Shown: positions 1 to 13,000, counted from the first letter of the stretch. The stretch: DNA of 64,000 nucleotides from Lamellibrachia columna (GCA_963662155.1 OY759263.1:40300544-40364543), one strand, 5' to 3'. A program made the numbers and translations. The notes: a model not told the origin generated them from the letters alone.

Positions 1-12
1 AGTATGGCTTAC

Positions 13-402
13 TTTTTGTGCCAGGTTGTGAAGAATGTCCTCGTCCAGATATCTTCCCTGACTACCATCTTCCCTGACTGCCATCTTCGTGCGGCCTTTC
101 TGCGGAGTAACGAACTCACCCCTGTTGACAGAGCCAACCAGAGGGTCATTGGTGTAGCGTGGTCTCCCGCCGGCGGCGGTCAAGCCGGGCCCACACTTAC
201 GTCGCAGCAAACCCTTCGGTTCCACCGTGTACACCGTGTTGCCGATGGGGGAATACTTGGGAGGCGAGTAATCGGCTCTCCCCCTTTCTTCCGGACAAGT
301 CTCATCAGACAAGCCGTTGCTCCTTGGCGCCGGTAAACGCCGGCAGTCGCCTCTTCGAACCAGCATCTTTGGTTGCATCCGGAGTGAAGAATTTAGGTCC
401 AT
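13..402 (-). CDS. Putative first coding exon of an unrecognised protein, running off the left edge
   Basis: The minus-strand frame is open from position 495 to the window edge (165 codons). The first ATG at 402 sits in a strong initiation context (ACAACCATGG). The frame stays open for 130 codons and then meets a splice-donor match, AAAAA|GTAAGC, with the exon ending at 13 in phase 0. The protein is basic and polar, with no signal peptide or membrane segment; recognisable stretches include NTVYTVEPKG, GRPRYTNDPLVG and a short duplicated MAVREDGSQG-type run near the end. I recognise no domain. The stretch is more GC-rich than its surroundings. The opposite strand is also open for 110 codons in codon register, which is a common antisense shadow and leaves the strand call uncertain. 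It could instead be a non-coding CpG-rich segment. Confidence 0.4.
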
Positions 403-966
403 GGTTGTAGTTGTGGTTATATGCGTGCGGGTTTGGTGAAATGCCCCAATGGTGTCCAATAGCAATGTCGTCACTAACTGATTACCTTGTGACTGTTATT
501 CCCGTCACTCATATCAGCGTTGCTTGCGTCTAACACGTAGTCTAGCGGGTGTCTTCGTTTGATGTCGTACAGTGTCTATCATATAGTTCTACTCATCACT
601 GTATCCATAAATTATGTACTGTCACTTTCCGCAACTTCGCATCTGCTTTCTGTGATGGTGTCTAAAATGTGTGCATTGTTAATTACCTACATACAGTGGT
701 TAAATGTTTACCGGTGCAACAAGTCGTCGTTTAGTTATGGTTGTCCAGAACCAGCCAAGTCTATGTGTCCCTAGGTAACGTTGTTGGCCGTCGTTCAGAC
801 AAAATGTCCATGTGCTCCACTTCGCTTCCCTAACCGCCAATAAGTCTGAGCTGTAGTCTGCCAGTACAGCCGGACGTGAAGCTGAAGTCACACAGATGTC
901 CACATCTAACTTTTAGCCACCATTGTTTCTTTCGTCGCACTACTGCCGTTTGTGTCGCACCAGTGA
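403..966. other. Upstream stretch without a recognised gene
   Basis: This is the region 5' of the putative minus-strand exon, where its promoter would lie. I see no TATA box I would defend, no conserved coding segment and no transposon end. Confidence 0.3.
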
Positions 967-1324
967 CCGTAGACCTACACTCGACAACAGGCGAGTGAGC
1001 GACAACCTGTGAACGTAGACCTACACTCGACAACAGGCGAGTGAGCGACAACCTGTGAACGTAGACCTACACTCGACAACAGGCGAGTGAGCGACAACCT
1101 GTGAACGTAGACCTACACTCGACAACAGGCGAGTGAGCGACAACCTGTGAACGTAGACCTAACTTGACAACAGGCGAGTGAGCGACAACCTGTGAACGTA
1201 GACCTAACTTGACAACAGGTGAGTGACCGACAACCTGTGAACGTAGACCTACACTTGACAACAGGCGAGTGAGCGACAACCTGTGAACGTAGACCTACAC
1301 TTGACAACAGCTGAGTGAGCGACC
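967..1324. repeat. Minisatellite, 46 bp unit, about 8 copies
   Basis: The unit starts GTAGACCTACACTCGACAAC and recurs every 46 bp (for example at 969 and 1015). Some central copies are slightly shorter because CTACACTCG has become CTAACTTG. Confidence 0.95.
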
Positions 1325-1685
1325 ACCGCGATGTCTACGGCTACCCGGCAACCTTGTTGTCGTTGGTTTTTAACATTGTCATCTCCGATGTCTATACTGC
1401 CGTGAAACGTAGAGCCACTGATCAATAACGCGTGGTTGTTTCACTCCGCAGGGACCAGGCGGGAGAGGCGGACAGACAGATTAACTCTTACGACAACATT
1501 TCCGAAATTCTGATCCAACCAGCCCGTTGGGAGTTGGTACAGCTGACTCTGCTTAATTGAATCACTCCGGAACAGATCAATTTGATTATATGAATCTGCT
1601 GATTCACTAAAGCGGCACAAATTAAAAACAGCGGGAACGTGGAAAGATTCCGTCCCAGCCACTATATTTGATTCTAGTAAGCGTG
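1325..1685. other. Single-copy stretch, nothing recognised
   Basis: Between two minisatellites. No coding exon with splice sites, no transposon end and no RNA gene is apparent. Confidence 0.3.
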
Positions 1686-2482
1686 TTATTCTGGTATCCG
1701 TGATTATGTTATGTGTTATTCTGTTATCCGTGATTATGTTGTGTGTTATTCTGTTATCCGTGATTATGTTATGTGTGATTCTGTTATCCGTGATTATGTT
1801 GTGTGTTATTCTGTTATCCGTGATTATGTTATGTGTTATTATGTTATCCGTGATTATGGTATGTGTTATTCTGTTATCCGTGATTATGTTATGTGTTATT
1901 CTGTTATCCGTGATTATGGTGCGTGTTATTCTGTTATCCGTGATTATGTTATGTGTTATTCTGTTATCCGTGATTATGTTGTGTGTTATTCTGTTATCCG
2001 TGATTATGTTATGTGTGATTCTGTTATCCGTGATTATGTTGTGTGTTATTCTGTTATCCGTGATTATGTTATGTGTTATTATGTTATCCGTGATTATGGT
2101 ATGTGTTATTCTGTTATCCGTGATTATGTTATGTGTTATTCTGTTATCCGTGATTATGGTGCGTGTTATTCTGTTATCCGTGATTATGTTATGTGTTATT
2201 CTGTTATCCGTGATTATGTTGTGTTATTCTGTTATCCGTGATTATGTTATGTGTGATTCTGTTATCCGTGATTATGTTATTCTGTTATCCGTGATTATGT
2301 TGTTATGTGTTATTATGTTATCCGTGATTATGTTGTGTTATTATGTTATCCGTGATTATGTTATGTGTTATTATGTTATCCGTGATTATGTTATGTGTTA
2401 TTCTGTTATCCGTGATTATGTTGTGTGTGATTCTGTTATCCGTGATTATGTTATGTGTGATTCTGTTATCCGTGATTATGTT
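1686..2482. repeat. Minisatellite, 30 bp unit, about 26 copies, with a 240 bp higher-order repeat
   Basis: The monomer is built on TTCTGTTATCCGTGATTATG and spaced by 30 bp. Positions 1741-1980 and 1981-2220 are identical blocks of eight monomers. Because 30 is a multiple of three, all frames free of stops give long artificial ORFs (up to 290 codons). The last copies (2221-2482) have small deletions. Confidence 0.97.
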
Positions 2483-2690
2483 AACGATCGTCGCATGAGT
2501 TCTCGAAGTCCAAAAAACGTAGTGTTTAGTTTGGGTTCAGACCACCCCCACCCCCCTCAATACGTCACGTGAACATACGATAACGCACATATTATACTTT
2601 GGGGACTGATGCGACCACCCTTAAGTACAGTTCACTGTACTTGTATGTAAATATCGCACGTGCACTCCGGAGTGCAATGACCTGACTAGC

Positions 2691-2852
2691 AACTAACTAC
2701 ATCAGTGCACTGCTAACAACTAACTACATCAGTGCACTGCTAACAACTAACTACATCAGTGCGCTACTAACAACTAACTACATCAGTGCACTACTAACAA
2801 CTAACTACATCAGTGCACTGCTAACAACTAACTACATCAGTGCACTGCTAAC
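2691..2852. repeat. Minisatellite, 27 bp unit, 6 copies
   Basis: The unit is based on AACTAACTACATCAGTGCAC followed by TGCTAAC. The flanking 2483-2690 stretch shows nothing recognisable. Confidence 0.93.
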
Positions 2853-2983
2853 AATGTGTATCCACTGGACCAAAGTAACATAACACATTAATTATTACCG
2901 AAAACCTTTTAAAACATTTTTCAACTGAACTGTCGTAATGTCAACAAATCTATATGGAGAAGCTTGAAAGGATAATTTTCGTG

Positions 2984-3520
2984 TGTGCGCGAATGTACGC
3001 GTGTACGTATGTGTGTGTGCGCGAATGTACGCGTGTACGTTGGTGTGTGCGCGCGAATGTACGCGTGTACGTATGTGTGTGGACGCGAATGTACGCGTGT
3101 ACGTATGTGTGTGAGCGCGAATGTACGCGTGTACGTTGGTGTGTGCGCGCGAATGTACGCATGTACGTATGTGTGTGGACGCGAATGTACGCGTGTACGT
3201 ATGTGTGTGAGCGCGAATGTACGCGTGTACGCATGTGTGTGTGCGCGAATGTACGCGTGTACGTAATGTGAGGCACTAGCTAATGTACGCGTGTACGTAT
3301 GTGTGTGGGCGCGAATGTACGCGCGTACGTATGTGTGGGCGCGAATGTACGCGTGTACGTATGTGCGTGGGCGCGAATGTACGCATGTGTGTGTGCGCGA
3401 ATGTACGCGTGTACGTATGTGCGTGGGCGCGAATGTACGCGTGTACGTATGTGTGTGGGCGCGAATGTACGCGTGTACGTATGTGTGTGTGCGCGAATGT
3501 ACGCGTGTACGTATGTTCGT
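2984..3520. repeat. CpG-rich minisatellite, about 30 bp unit, about 18 copies
   Basis: The unit contains GCGCGAATGTACGCGTGTAC followed by GTATGTGTGT. It is rich in CG, ACGT and TACGCGTGTACGTA near-palindromes and alternates purine and pyrimidine, so it could adopt Z-DNA. Both strands show artificial ORFs of Cys/Val/Arg or Thr/His/Arg repeats. Confidence 0.95.
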
Positions 3521-3673
3521 GGGCGCGCGCAAATGCTTTGCAATTGCTGTACAAACCTGTATTTATTTTGAACTTTGGTTTTGTGTGCCATTACAACAAA
3601 CGAACCCGTATTTATCAAAAAATCGTGACCTTTGTCGAATTCGCCGGCATGTCTTTTGCATTGCCATTGGTTC

Positions 3674-4093
3674 CATGTCCGATATCGCATTATTTTTAAG
3701 ATCTGCACATTTACATCAGCATATTAACGTTCACTGCTCACTCCTGCAAGACAACCCAGACAGCTTCGATCATCTCATTCTAATCTACGGTTTGTTCCCA
3801 GTGTTAAGACAAATGTGAACTAGAGTGTTTTTCAGTTGCTGCACCGACTCTGTGCAACTCACTCCCGTTAATGTTGTCTGTAGGGACTATTACAACACTT
3901 CGTCGTAAACTAAACACCCACCTGTTTAAACTTGCTTATCCTCCATAGCTCCCCAGTGTACCAATCCAACTGTTTACAACTGGAACTACTTATCGATTAA
4001 GAACTGCTTAACCCCTTTTGTTTTGGTGCGCTGCCGAGCTTGGGTCTCCCGAGGATTTTAGCGCAATAGAAGTTTTATATTGTATTGTATTAA
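3674..4093 (+). mobile_element. 3' end of a degenerate non-LTR retrotransposon (LINE)
   Basis: A plus-strand frame reads FSVAAPTLCNSLP and then LNTHLFKLAYPP followed by a stop, the usual C-terminal block of a LINE reverse-transcriptase ORF. The 3' untranslated part runs to a short tail, TATTGTATTGTATTA. The same sequence occurs in reverse orientation at 40.4-40.9 kb, which confirms a dispersed family. Heavily 5'-truncated and mutated. Confidence 0.7.
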
Positions 4094-5236
4094 TGGTGCT
4101 TTATTAGGGGGTCTGTCACTGATAGCGAATTACCACGTGGGCAGAACCGAACGCGCTCCATATCTTACAGCCATTTATTTGGTACTAACGAGACTGTGTT
4201 TACCGCGATCAACCGTGGTAATGGATTTCACAAAGATATTGATGAATTGACGTGATATGGTCCATAGTAAATGTTATCGTCACAGCAAGTAGTAGTTTCC
4301 TTAGTCTAGCATGGACACAACATATCGCATCAAGACAACATGCAAATATAAATACTCATCAAAACTGTAATACACATTAGGACAAGAAATAATTATTCAG
4401 ATGCACATTCATAATATCACAACATATGACAGAATCATCTACTAAATCAATAATTGAACTAAACTGCTCATCCATGCACCAATAAGGGCAGAAATGTGCA
4501 ATATTTCCTTCATTTTCTCACAATTTATCTTTTGCTATGATCTTGTTAAGCAGAACAATGACTTGACAATAACAATTAGAACTATTATTGTTATTTGAAC
4601 TCAATGTTTGCATGACCAACACGACCCTACACACACGAGAGAATGCATACATTCACAATGGTTTATAAATCTACATCAACTTGGTGCAAATCTACTATAT
4701 TTCATGTAACTATCTCTCTGAGAACACAGGAACCAGGACTATTTACATGCAAAGTTCAGCTGAAGACTTTAGTGTCAGCAGTAACTGTCCCATTGAACTT
4801 AACTGTCAACAGATTGCAGCCAACTGGCTATACTATTTGTCACCATCCAGAACACTGGTGACATGAACCACCAATACATAGTTGACCAGTGCAATATAGC
4901 CACAAGTATATCAATAGTTCTTACTACTGGGAATTCCCTGATTACTTTCACACTTTATCCATCTATAATCCACCCGTGTTTTAAAAGGTTGGAGTACAAC
5001 AGAATAAATGTGGCGAGATCATATTACCAGAATAACACCTTGCAATGTTGAACGCTGCCTGTCAGCAGACATCACATGACATCACATCACATTATATCAC
5101 GTGATCAAAGTCAACACCCACAAATACTCTTGAGCATCACATGAATAGCAGTGTGTATGTTGCTGATCAGGAGCTTCTGCTGGATTGAGGGCATCCCGCA
5201 ATATCCATAGTTGAGCATCCAGTCACATCTGACAAC
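4094..5236. other. Region downstream of the SLC25A32 stop codon; possible 3' UTR
   Basis: On the minus strand this would hold the 3' UTR and end of the carrier gene. AATAAA on the minus strand occurs at 4174-4179 and 4100-4105, but these lie about 1.3 kb beyond the stop and are weak candidates. A run of ACATCACATG-type short repeats lies near 5070-5110. No gene is apparent. Confidence 0.3.
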
Positions 5237-5498
5237 ACATCACGCATGGACGGTCATGTGTATGGTCTTGGTGTCTCCAACTGCAGCCATTTGATCATGT
5301 CACATCTGACAACACGTCACGCATGGACGGTCATGTGTATGGTCTTGGTGTCTCCAACTGCATCACGCATGGACGGTCATGTGTATGGTCTTGGTGTCTC
5401 CAACTGCAGCCATTTGATCATGTCACATCTGACAACACGTCACGCATGGACGGTCATGTGTATGGTCTTGGTGTCTCCAACTGCAGCCATTTGATCAT
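5237..5498. repeat. Tandem repeat made from the end of the last SLC25A32 exon (four copies, 77/46/77 bp spacing)
   Basis: Copies start near 5240, 5317, 5363 and 5440. The copy at 5440-5498 is the true end of the coding exon. The other three lie downstream of its stop in the transcript and repeat the last 15 codons, including the stop (minus-strand reading [14 protein letters not shown]), plus flanking UTR. The copy at 5317 is truncated, giving the 46 bp step. Confidence 0.93.
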
Positions 5499-5592
5499 GT
5501 TCTCATACACGACAAATGTGATGCAGCAGGCCGGCGTCACTCGTAGCAGGTTTGGCACGAGACCTTTGTAGAAGGCGAACACACCTTCATTT
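5454..5592 (-). CDS. SLC25A32: SLC25A32 terminal exon 7b (distal, conserved helix 6)
   Basis: Acceptor TGTTCTGTTGTAG; first base A completes Arg295 (AG|A). Encodes 45 residues to TGA at 5456-5454: [33 protein letters not shown] and a short tail. The helix is almost identical to human SLC25A32, so this is probably the ancestral last exon. Its final 15 codons are repeated three more times in the adjoining 3' UTR. Confidence 0.93.
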
Positions 5593-8500
5593 CTACAACA
5601 GAACACACACATTAGTGAACATTCAATCATGTCCTCATGCAAGGTATTTGGCAGAACTGACTGAGCCGTGTCATGGATGCTTTGCCAGGACACATATGGT
5701 TGAAAGAAGGGACTCCACCACAAGCCACACATTTACCCGGTGTCGGATCTTTTACTTCCCCTGACATAGACACCAGATACAAGGGACCAATAGCTTTTAA
5801 TCTATCCTCCAAAAGAAACAAATAAGGTGGTGTGAAAAAAATTGCCCAACTTTCGAAGCAGAAGCAATTGTACTCTGCAAGGGATGGAAGGTGTAAAAAT
5901 AAGAATGTAAAGGAAAACATGTAGGGAACATGGGTAACATAGGCAAGAGTGATTTGTCATGCCAGACCATACTGCCCACAAGAGAGCTCCTCCCGGTGTG
6001 GAGAAAGGGTGGCATTTAACAGGTGGATAAGATTACCATGTGTAACAATATAAGTTTTTATTAACATGTAATCATGTTTTAATATCAGTATTGTTAACTT
6101 GGGTTTAATTAAGATATATGTTTCCCAATGACTGTAGTGTTTCACTTTCTGACAATCTTGAAAATATGGGGGTAAAATTGATTTGTGCATAATAATCAGT
6201 AATTTTCCATTGTTTACTGAATTAGTTGGTGTCGTTTTGTTTGGAAATGAACTGGCATTATTTTGTGATAAACATAATTGGCATGTACCATGTACGTAAG
6301 AAGTTACAGAAACTATTGTACACATTTTGTCCAGAAACTATAATAAAATATTGATATATTTGGTTACGTTTTATGTCAAATATTGCTACAATATTGATAA
6401 TTATTTATTTCTAACATACCTTACTCCAAATATTTTGATACCACATTTAGTTATGTAGCTCTATATTTGGTAGAGTTACAGCTGATTATGTATACATTGC
6501 AGAATCTTAACACCATCTTCACTAAATAGAAAGTGTTATCCGGGCTGGTTGTGACCGGTAAAGGTCAAAGATAAATAATGGCATGGGGGACAGCTTGTAA
6601 CATTTAGGTAACGCTGATGTAATTTTTTTTAGAATATTTGCCTAGTCTAAGATGCCATGCTGGCTTTTCTGAAAGCCCACTGGTGACCACTTTGACATGT
6701 TCAGGCTTAGTAAATGATGGAGTCAGAGATGGCAGCACATGATTTTGGAGGTGGCAGCACATGGTTTTACTGTCACTGCTAGCAAGAATTATAATTGCTA
6801 AATGTCACCACTATTCCATCAGATGAGCCCAGTGGCTATCCAGGGTACAAAGGGGGAGGTTAAGCCCAAAATATGAAAAAAAATCAAGCCAAAGGAGGCC
6901 GTGAAATCGTCAAACTATTAAATTAGTTAATGCTTGTTCAAGCATTAACTGAAGTGAAAATTTAAATGCTGAAAAATCTCGATTTTCTTCCTTGGACCTA
7001 GGTGAAATTTCCTAACTTTGTCATGTGATCGGCGAGAGGATGGAGGTCACGCCCATGATCAGCATTGACCCACAGTGTTTACCATTTTTTATATCCGCTA
7101 TTTTGATCCTTACCAGATCTAATGACTAAAGTCAATTCTCTTGATGATTTGAACAAAAATAGGCATTTTTTATTAAGTCGACTGCAGATGTTACATAAAA
7201 TATTCACACACTACATATTTGGACACCACTGAAGCAGATTTGCAATAGGCTAAATCAGTTGAGGAAGCAGTTTTACGCATTTAGTTAAGCACTTGCTAAC
7301 TGCAGGATATGTGTGATCCATTGGCATTCACAAAGTTTCAATCTGGTAAATATTTAAACAGTAATCCTGAAATATGCTGTTTTTGTTACAACTAGCCCTG
7401 GTCTTCCACATTAAAAACAATTTGGAGCCATTAATTTTGTATACTGTATGTTACATTTCCCCCAATGCGAAAACATATATCACTTTAGCAATTACTAAAG
7501 CTATCAAAATAACAATGTGGAAACAATAAAAAATTCAACATGAACAAGTCAGACCAATTTGGTTTCATTTAATTTCAACACATTAATACTATATTACCAA
7601 ATCGCCAACATTTTGTACAATTTAAAATCATATAATATATGAATAGAACACAAACATATAACAAAGGTAATATTATCAAACATCAGCTCAGCTGTATATT
7701 AGAACTGATTATATCACTTCAGCTGCAAAAATACTGTTTATCATAGGCTTATATTGTAACAGTCATGTTACACTATCTCAAACATAAGGTAGTGTCCGTT
7801 TTGTTCCTGCTGTACACCAAATTAATCCAGTTATGAATTCCCAAAGAATTAGATTAAATTAATCATAATTTCACACAATATATGTTATCTAATCTTCACA
7901 CCAAAAATGTGCCGCTGTGATTGTAGTAGATTGTATTAGATTGTATTAGAGTATGGATCCTGGCATTCAAGTAAACTGGTCTGCAGTTCATGAAGACAAT
8001 ACGTTGTAAAGCTGTTGGTTGATATCACTCGGGACTTGGTTAATACTTCATAAGCTCACACAGATGTATACAACTACCTACATACATGTGTATAAGGAAT
8101 AAATGGATTAGATTTAAAATTAATTAACCTGTTCATATGAACAGATAAAAATAATGACAATTGTAAAATTAACCTAATAAACGAAAACTGTCAAAATGCA
8201 TAAAGTGATGCAGCATAAAACTGTCATAACTCCCAATTAATAAATGAAATTTAAAACATTGTGCATAATTGATAATACGTCTAGGGTCAACAACAGAATG
8301 AATGTCCACACCAGAGGAATAACAATGAAACTAGTGTAAAGGCACAGCAAAGACCTTCTACACAGGAGCATGCCTCCTGAGCAACTTCTCTCAGATCTGA
8401 CAAGCTAAATATATTTTAAAAACGTGTCTAATATTCTAACCAGTCAATTACACATCTATTGCTCATCTGATTATATTTGTGCGAATAATGCTAACTGGCA

Positions 8501-10004
8501 TATGCCACTAAGCATCATGTCACTGACATCATACCATTAATCAACATCACTTAGGGACTTTGTAAATATAAACAAATCTGACAATCCCAAACAAATTGGA
8601 TAGGATTGACCTCACCCACCCTAATTTTTAGGGATTATAGGATTTTTTATTTACAAAAGCCCCTTAATCACCATCGCCCTTAATGTGCCCAATGGACACG
8701 ACACAGTACAGTTCATTACTCACACACCACCTCCATGACATGACACTGTGCAGTTCGTTATACTCACACGCCACCTCCATGACACGACACAGTAGAGTTC
8801 GTTACACTCACATGCCACCTCCATGACACGACACAGTACAGTTTGTTACACTCACACACCACCTCCATGACACGACACAGTACAGTTCGTTACACTCACA
8901 TGCCACCTCCATGACATGACACAGTACAGTTCGTTACACTCACACGCCACCTCCCTGACACGACACAGTACAGTTCGTTACACACGCACACCACCTCCAT
9001 AACACGACAAAGTACAGTTCGTTACTCACACGCCACCTCCATGACACAAAACAGTACAGTTTGTTACACTCAGATGCCACCTCCATGACACAAAACAGTA
9101 CAGTTTGTTACACTCACACACCACCTCCATGACACGACACAGTACAGTTTGTTACACTCACACGCCACCTCCATGACACGACACAGTACAGTTTGTTACA
9201 CTCACACGCCACCTCCATGACACGACACAGTACAGTTTGTTACACTCACATGCCACCCAAAGGCAATCTCTATGACAAGTGCTAATATATACACATCTAT
9301 ATGGCAGCAATAAATGATGTTCTATAAGAACATTGAGCACCGGTAGCCACAGTAAACTACTGCATTGACACAACAGTGACCCACACATACATGCAGGAAT
9401 GCATGTATGCCAACACATGTTAACATGTGTATATAACAAACATTCATAGATCACAGAAAGATGTCCACTACAGGTGTGAGCGCCAGACTTGTCAACAAAT
9501 GCAAATGCATTTGAATACACTTTTAAATGTTGAGCATTTGAATGCACATTCAAATGCAGACATGAAATTGTCAGTGCATTTGCATGCGACTCACAATAAT
9601 TGTTTGTATAATTACTATTGTTAAATTCTACACCTGATATAGTTTTATATTACTGTTTCATAAGCCTCATAATGTGTATTATGCATAGTTGTTTGATTAT
9701 CATTCATTATTAATAAAATCTATATTTACCCATTTTTTACACATTTACAAATGCACAATCAAAACATTTGCATGTGATCCTAAAAAAATGTATTTGCAAA
9801 CAAACTTGCAATTTCATTCAAATGCATTGACATGCATTTGTTCAAAAGCTTGGTCAGCACCATACATGACAAGGAGCACAAACGGACACGTCAATATCTC
9901 ACAGCACTAGCTTATGGTCGTCAAACATTGAATATTTATAACAATAGAAAGCAACATTAGCAGTAGTGCCCCTCCTCAGAGACACCAAGGTTCCAAAACA
10001 CACA

Positions 10005-10067
<63 letters not shown>

Positions 10068-13000
10068 TCATGTTGCCTAATGTTTTATATTGCAGGAACA
10101 GCGCCATTATCAAGGCAACTTGTACTTCATGTTAGTAATGGTGATCATCCTACTGGAAGCAACTCTCATCTATTGGGTGTAGTCAGACATTTGGCCTATT
10201 CCAACAGGCTAAGTTCTCTTGTGTTCTTAACTGATGAGGCCATTGCCACACCTGTTTTTCTGGCAACTTGTAACTTCACCAATGAGTGATGAGATTCAAC
10301 TGAATCTGAGGTCACATTCTCAGAAAGTTATGTTCATCGTAATTCTCTTTTTTCATAAGCTACCAATACTATTTGCGTTGAGTTATGAAATACATTAATT
10401 ATGTTCTTGATAGTATTTGCCACATGCCAAGACTGATCAAGACTGGTCAGGCAATTGTCTGTGCAGCTGGCTCTATTTGCCCTGACTGTGAACCGCTTCA
10501 AGCGGCAGCCATCTTTTGCACCTGACGTGAGAGGTGACTACCATAGCCACCAAATAACCACATCCTCGGACTATCCTTCTGTAGAATTTGTTAGCCCAAT
10601 TCTGCAATAAAGGAACAATCCCTTATATACAATGCTCCCAATAAAACAGCACATTTCCTAGTAGCATTGGCCCCCAAAGTCTCCACAGTCACAATCATCA
10701 ACTGTCATCGACAGCTTCTCGTTTCCACTTGCTCGACTTCATCAACGTGTGAGAGGGCTGTGATGTGCTGACATCTGGTGTCTCGTAGTAAGCAACAATT
10801 CGCTCATAGATGAGGAAGACGATACACACGTTTGGAGTAACGTGGAGGAGGTATGGCCCCAGACCCTTGTAGAAGCCACGCATACCCTCAAACCTACACA
10901 GAAAAGTCGGTTAGGCAAACAACGAAGTTCTATTCAGAAGTGGTAATTTTCGCTGAGTAGCAATTCCTGCTTTGTTCAATTTTATAAGACCCAAAAATAC
11001 AACACAGCTATGAATTACTCAGCAAGCTTCATTATGCAGTGAAGGCGTACAAAAAAATGTCAGCGTGCAAAGGATGTCACAGCTCAAGAAAAGTAGGAAA
11101 CAAAACATATGGAGCCAGTTGAACTTAGAAACTTCATACGTTGGCTGCTATGCTAGTACCACCAACTTCTGAACATAGAACTTCAGTCTGCCCAACCACT
11201 TTCCTCTAAGGCTGGTGGTCTGGCAGCTACTGTGACTATCATCAAGCCAACTCTCGCAGTCTTCAAATAGCACCTTAGGTGAAATTTTATAGCAAGTGTT
11301 TAAAATGCAAACAATTCACTTTAAAATACTAGTAATTATCAATTTAATAAGATGGACCTGCTTAATTATTTCAGTAGCACCACTGCCACTAGGGAAACAA
11401 AACAAGTCAATCTTGTTAACTGATATGCAGCTAGGTGGCGATTTTGTATAATTAAAATGGCCCCATTCTCCGAATTTTTTCTTCAAACGTGAACATTTAT
11501 TTGTCTGTCTTTAACTGCGGTAGAGCAGTCTCTATATTTATTGTAAAACTAGCATATTTCAAATGCATTGCCAAATCATGTATTTTATCAAATATAGGAC
11601 ATAAAAGATCACAATAGTAATACAGTTGGTACGGATGTTATTTTTAAATGATATAAATATTAATAAATTAAGTGTTACAATGTCCCATAATGTCAGACCA
11701 ATGAAAATCATTGTACAATCCCTGTAACATTTCAACACTGGGGTGTGTGTCACTGGTACATTTCAATGCAGGGGTGTGTGTCACTGGTACATTTCAACAC
11801 TGGGGTGTGTGTCACTGGTACATTTCAACACTGGGGTGTGTGTCACTGGTACATTTCAACACTGGGGTGTGTGTCACTGGTACATTTCAACACTGGGGTG
11901 TGTGTCACTGGTACATTTCAACACTGGGGTGTGTGTCACTGGTACATTTCAACGCAGGGGTGTGTGTCACTGGTACATTTCAACACTGGGGTGTGTGTCA
12001 CTGGTACATTCTCATCTGTTACATAAGGTCAAACATGCAGACGGTGAGAGTTGTGTTAGTACTATTCAAGCACATACACAAACCAAGCAGTGAACAGTCA
12101 TAATACCAGACAAGTGAAATGTTTATGTCAACAACAGTTTAGTAAGCAGAAATACTAGGTCAGATACTAATGAACCAAAGGTAAACTGTGCAAAGGCCAA
12201 GTGCAAACACTTGAAATGCTAAAGAGGAAGCAGCATTGAGTTTATTTTTTTTACAAAACAGAGGTTTGTCTAAAGAAAGAATGGGTCTGTATCTGATAAA
12301 TACTGTTTAATCAATGTAACCTTGGTGCAAGAAGAGGGTACCATTTAGGGTCTACAATAAAGATATGTAGTTTGGGTTCAAGAAACAAGTACTATTTAGA
12401 TTTTATACACAAACATTATTTGAAATCTTCATGTCGTTTCTAAACAGAAGTGTTGTTTATGTTGTGAGCAGAAGTGTGGTTTAGGCTGTGAGCAGAAGTG
12501 TGGTTTAGGCTGTGAGCAGAAGTGTTGTTTATGTTGTGAGCAGAAGTGTGGTTTATGTTGTTAGCAGAAGTGTTGTTTAGGTTGTGAGCAGAAGTGTGGA
12601 TTAGGTTGTTAGCAGAAGTGTTGTTTAGGTTGTGAGCTGAAGTGTGGTTTAGGTTGTTAGCAGAAGTGTTGTTTAGGTTGTGAGCAGAAGTGTGGTGTAG
12701 GTTGTAAGCAGAAGTGTGGTTTAGGCTGTGAGCAGAAGTGTTGTTTAGGTTGTGAGCAGAAGTGTGGTTTAGGTTGTGAGCAGAAGTGTGGTTTAGGCTG
12801 TGAGCAGAAGTGTGGTTTACGCTGTGAGCAGAAGTGTTGTTTAGGTTGTGAGCAGAAGTGTTGTTTATGTTGTGAGCAGAAGTGTTGTTTATGTTGTTAG
12901 CAGAAGTGTGGTTTAGGTTGTGAGCAGAAGTGTGGTTTAGGTTGTGAGCAGAAGTGTGGTTTATGTTATGAGCAGAAGTGTGGTTTAGGTTGTGAGCAGA

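Noticed and set aside
4..336. 110-codon plus-strand ORF at the left edge
   Set aside because: Antisense, codon-aligned shadow of a longer minus-strand open frame that has the better start and donor.
1700..2572. 290-codon ORF with leucine/valine-rich repeats that looks membrane-like
   Set aside because: A 30 bp tandem repeat read in frame; no gene structure.
2921..3818. ORFs of 90-203 codons with Thr/His/Arg or Cys/Val/Arg repeats
   Set aside because: Frames of the 30 bp CpG-rich minisatellite.
10698..10893. A separate nested mitochondrial-carrier gene
   Set aside because: Only one exon, encoding just helix 6, is present, and its phase fits exon 6 of SLC25A32 exactly; an alternative last exon is simpler.
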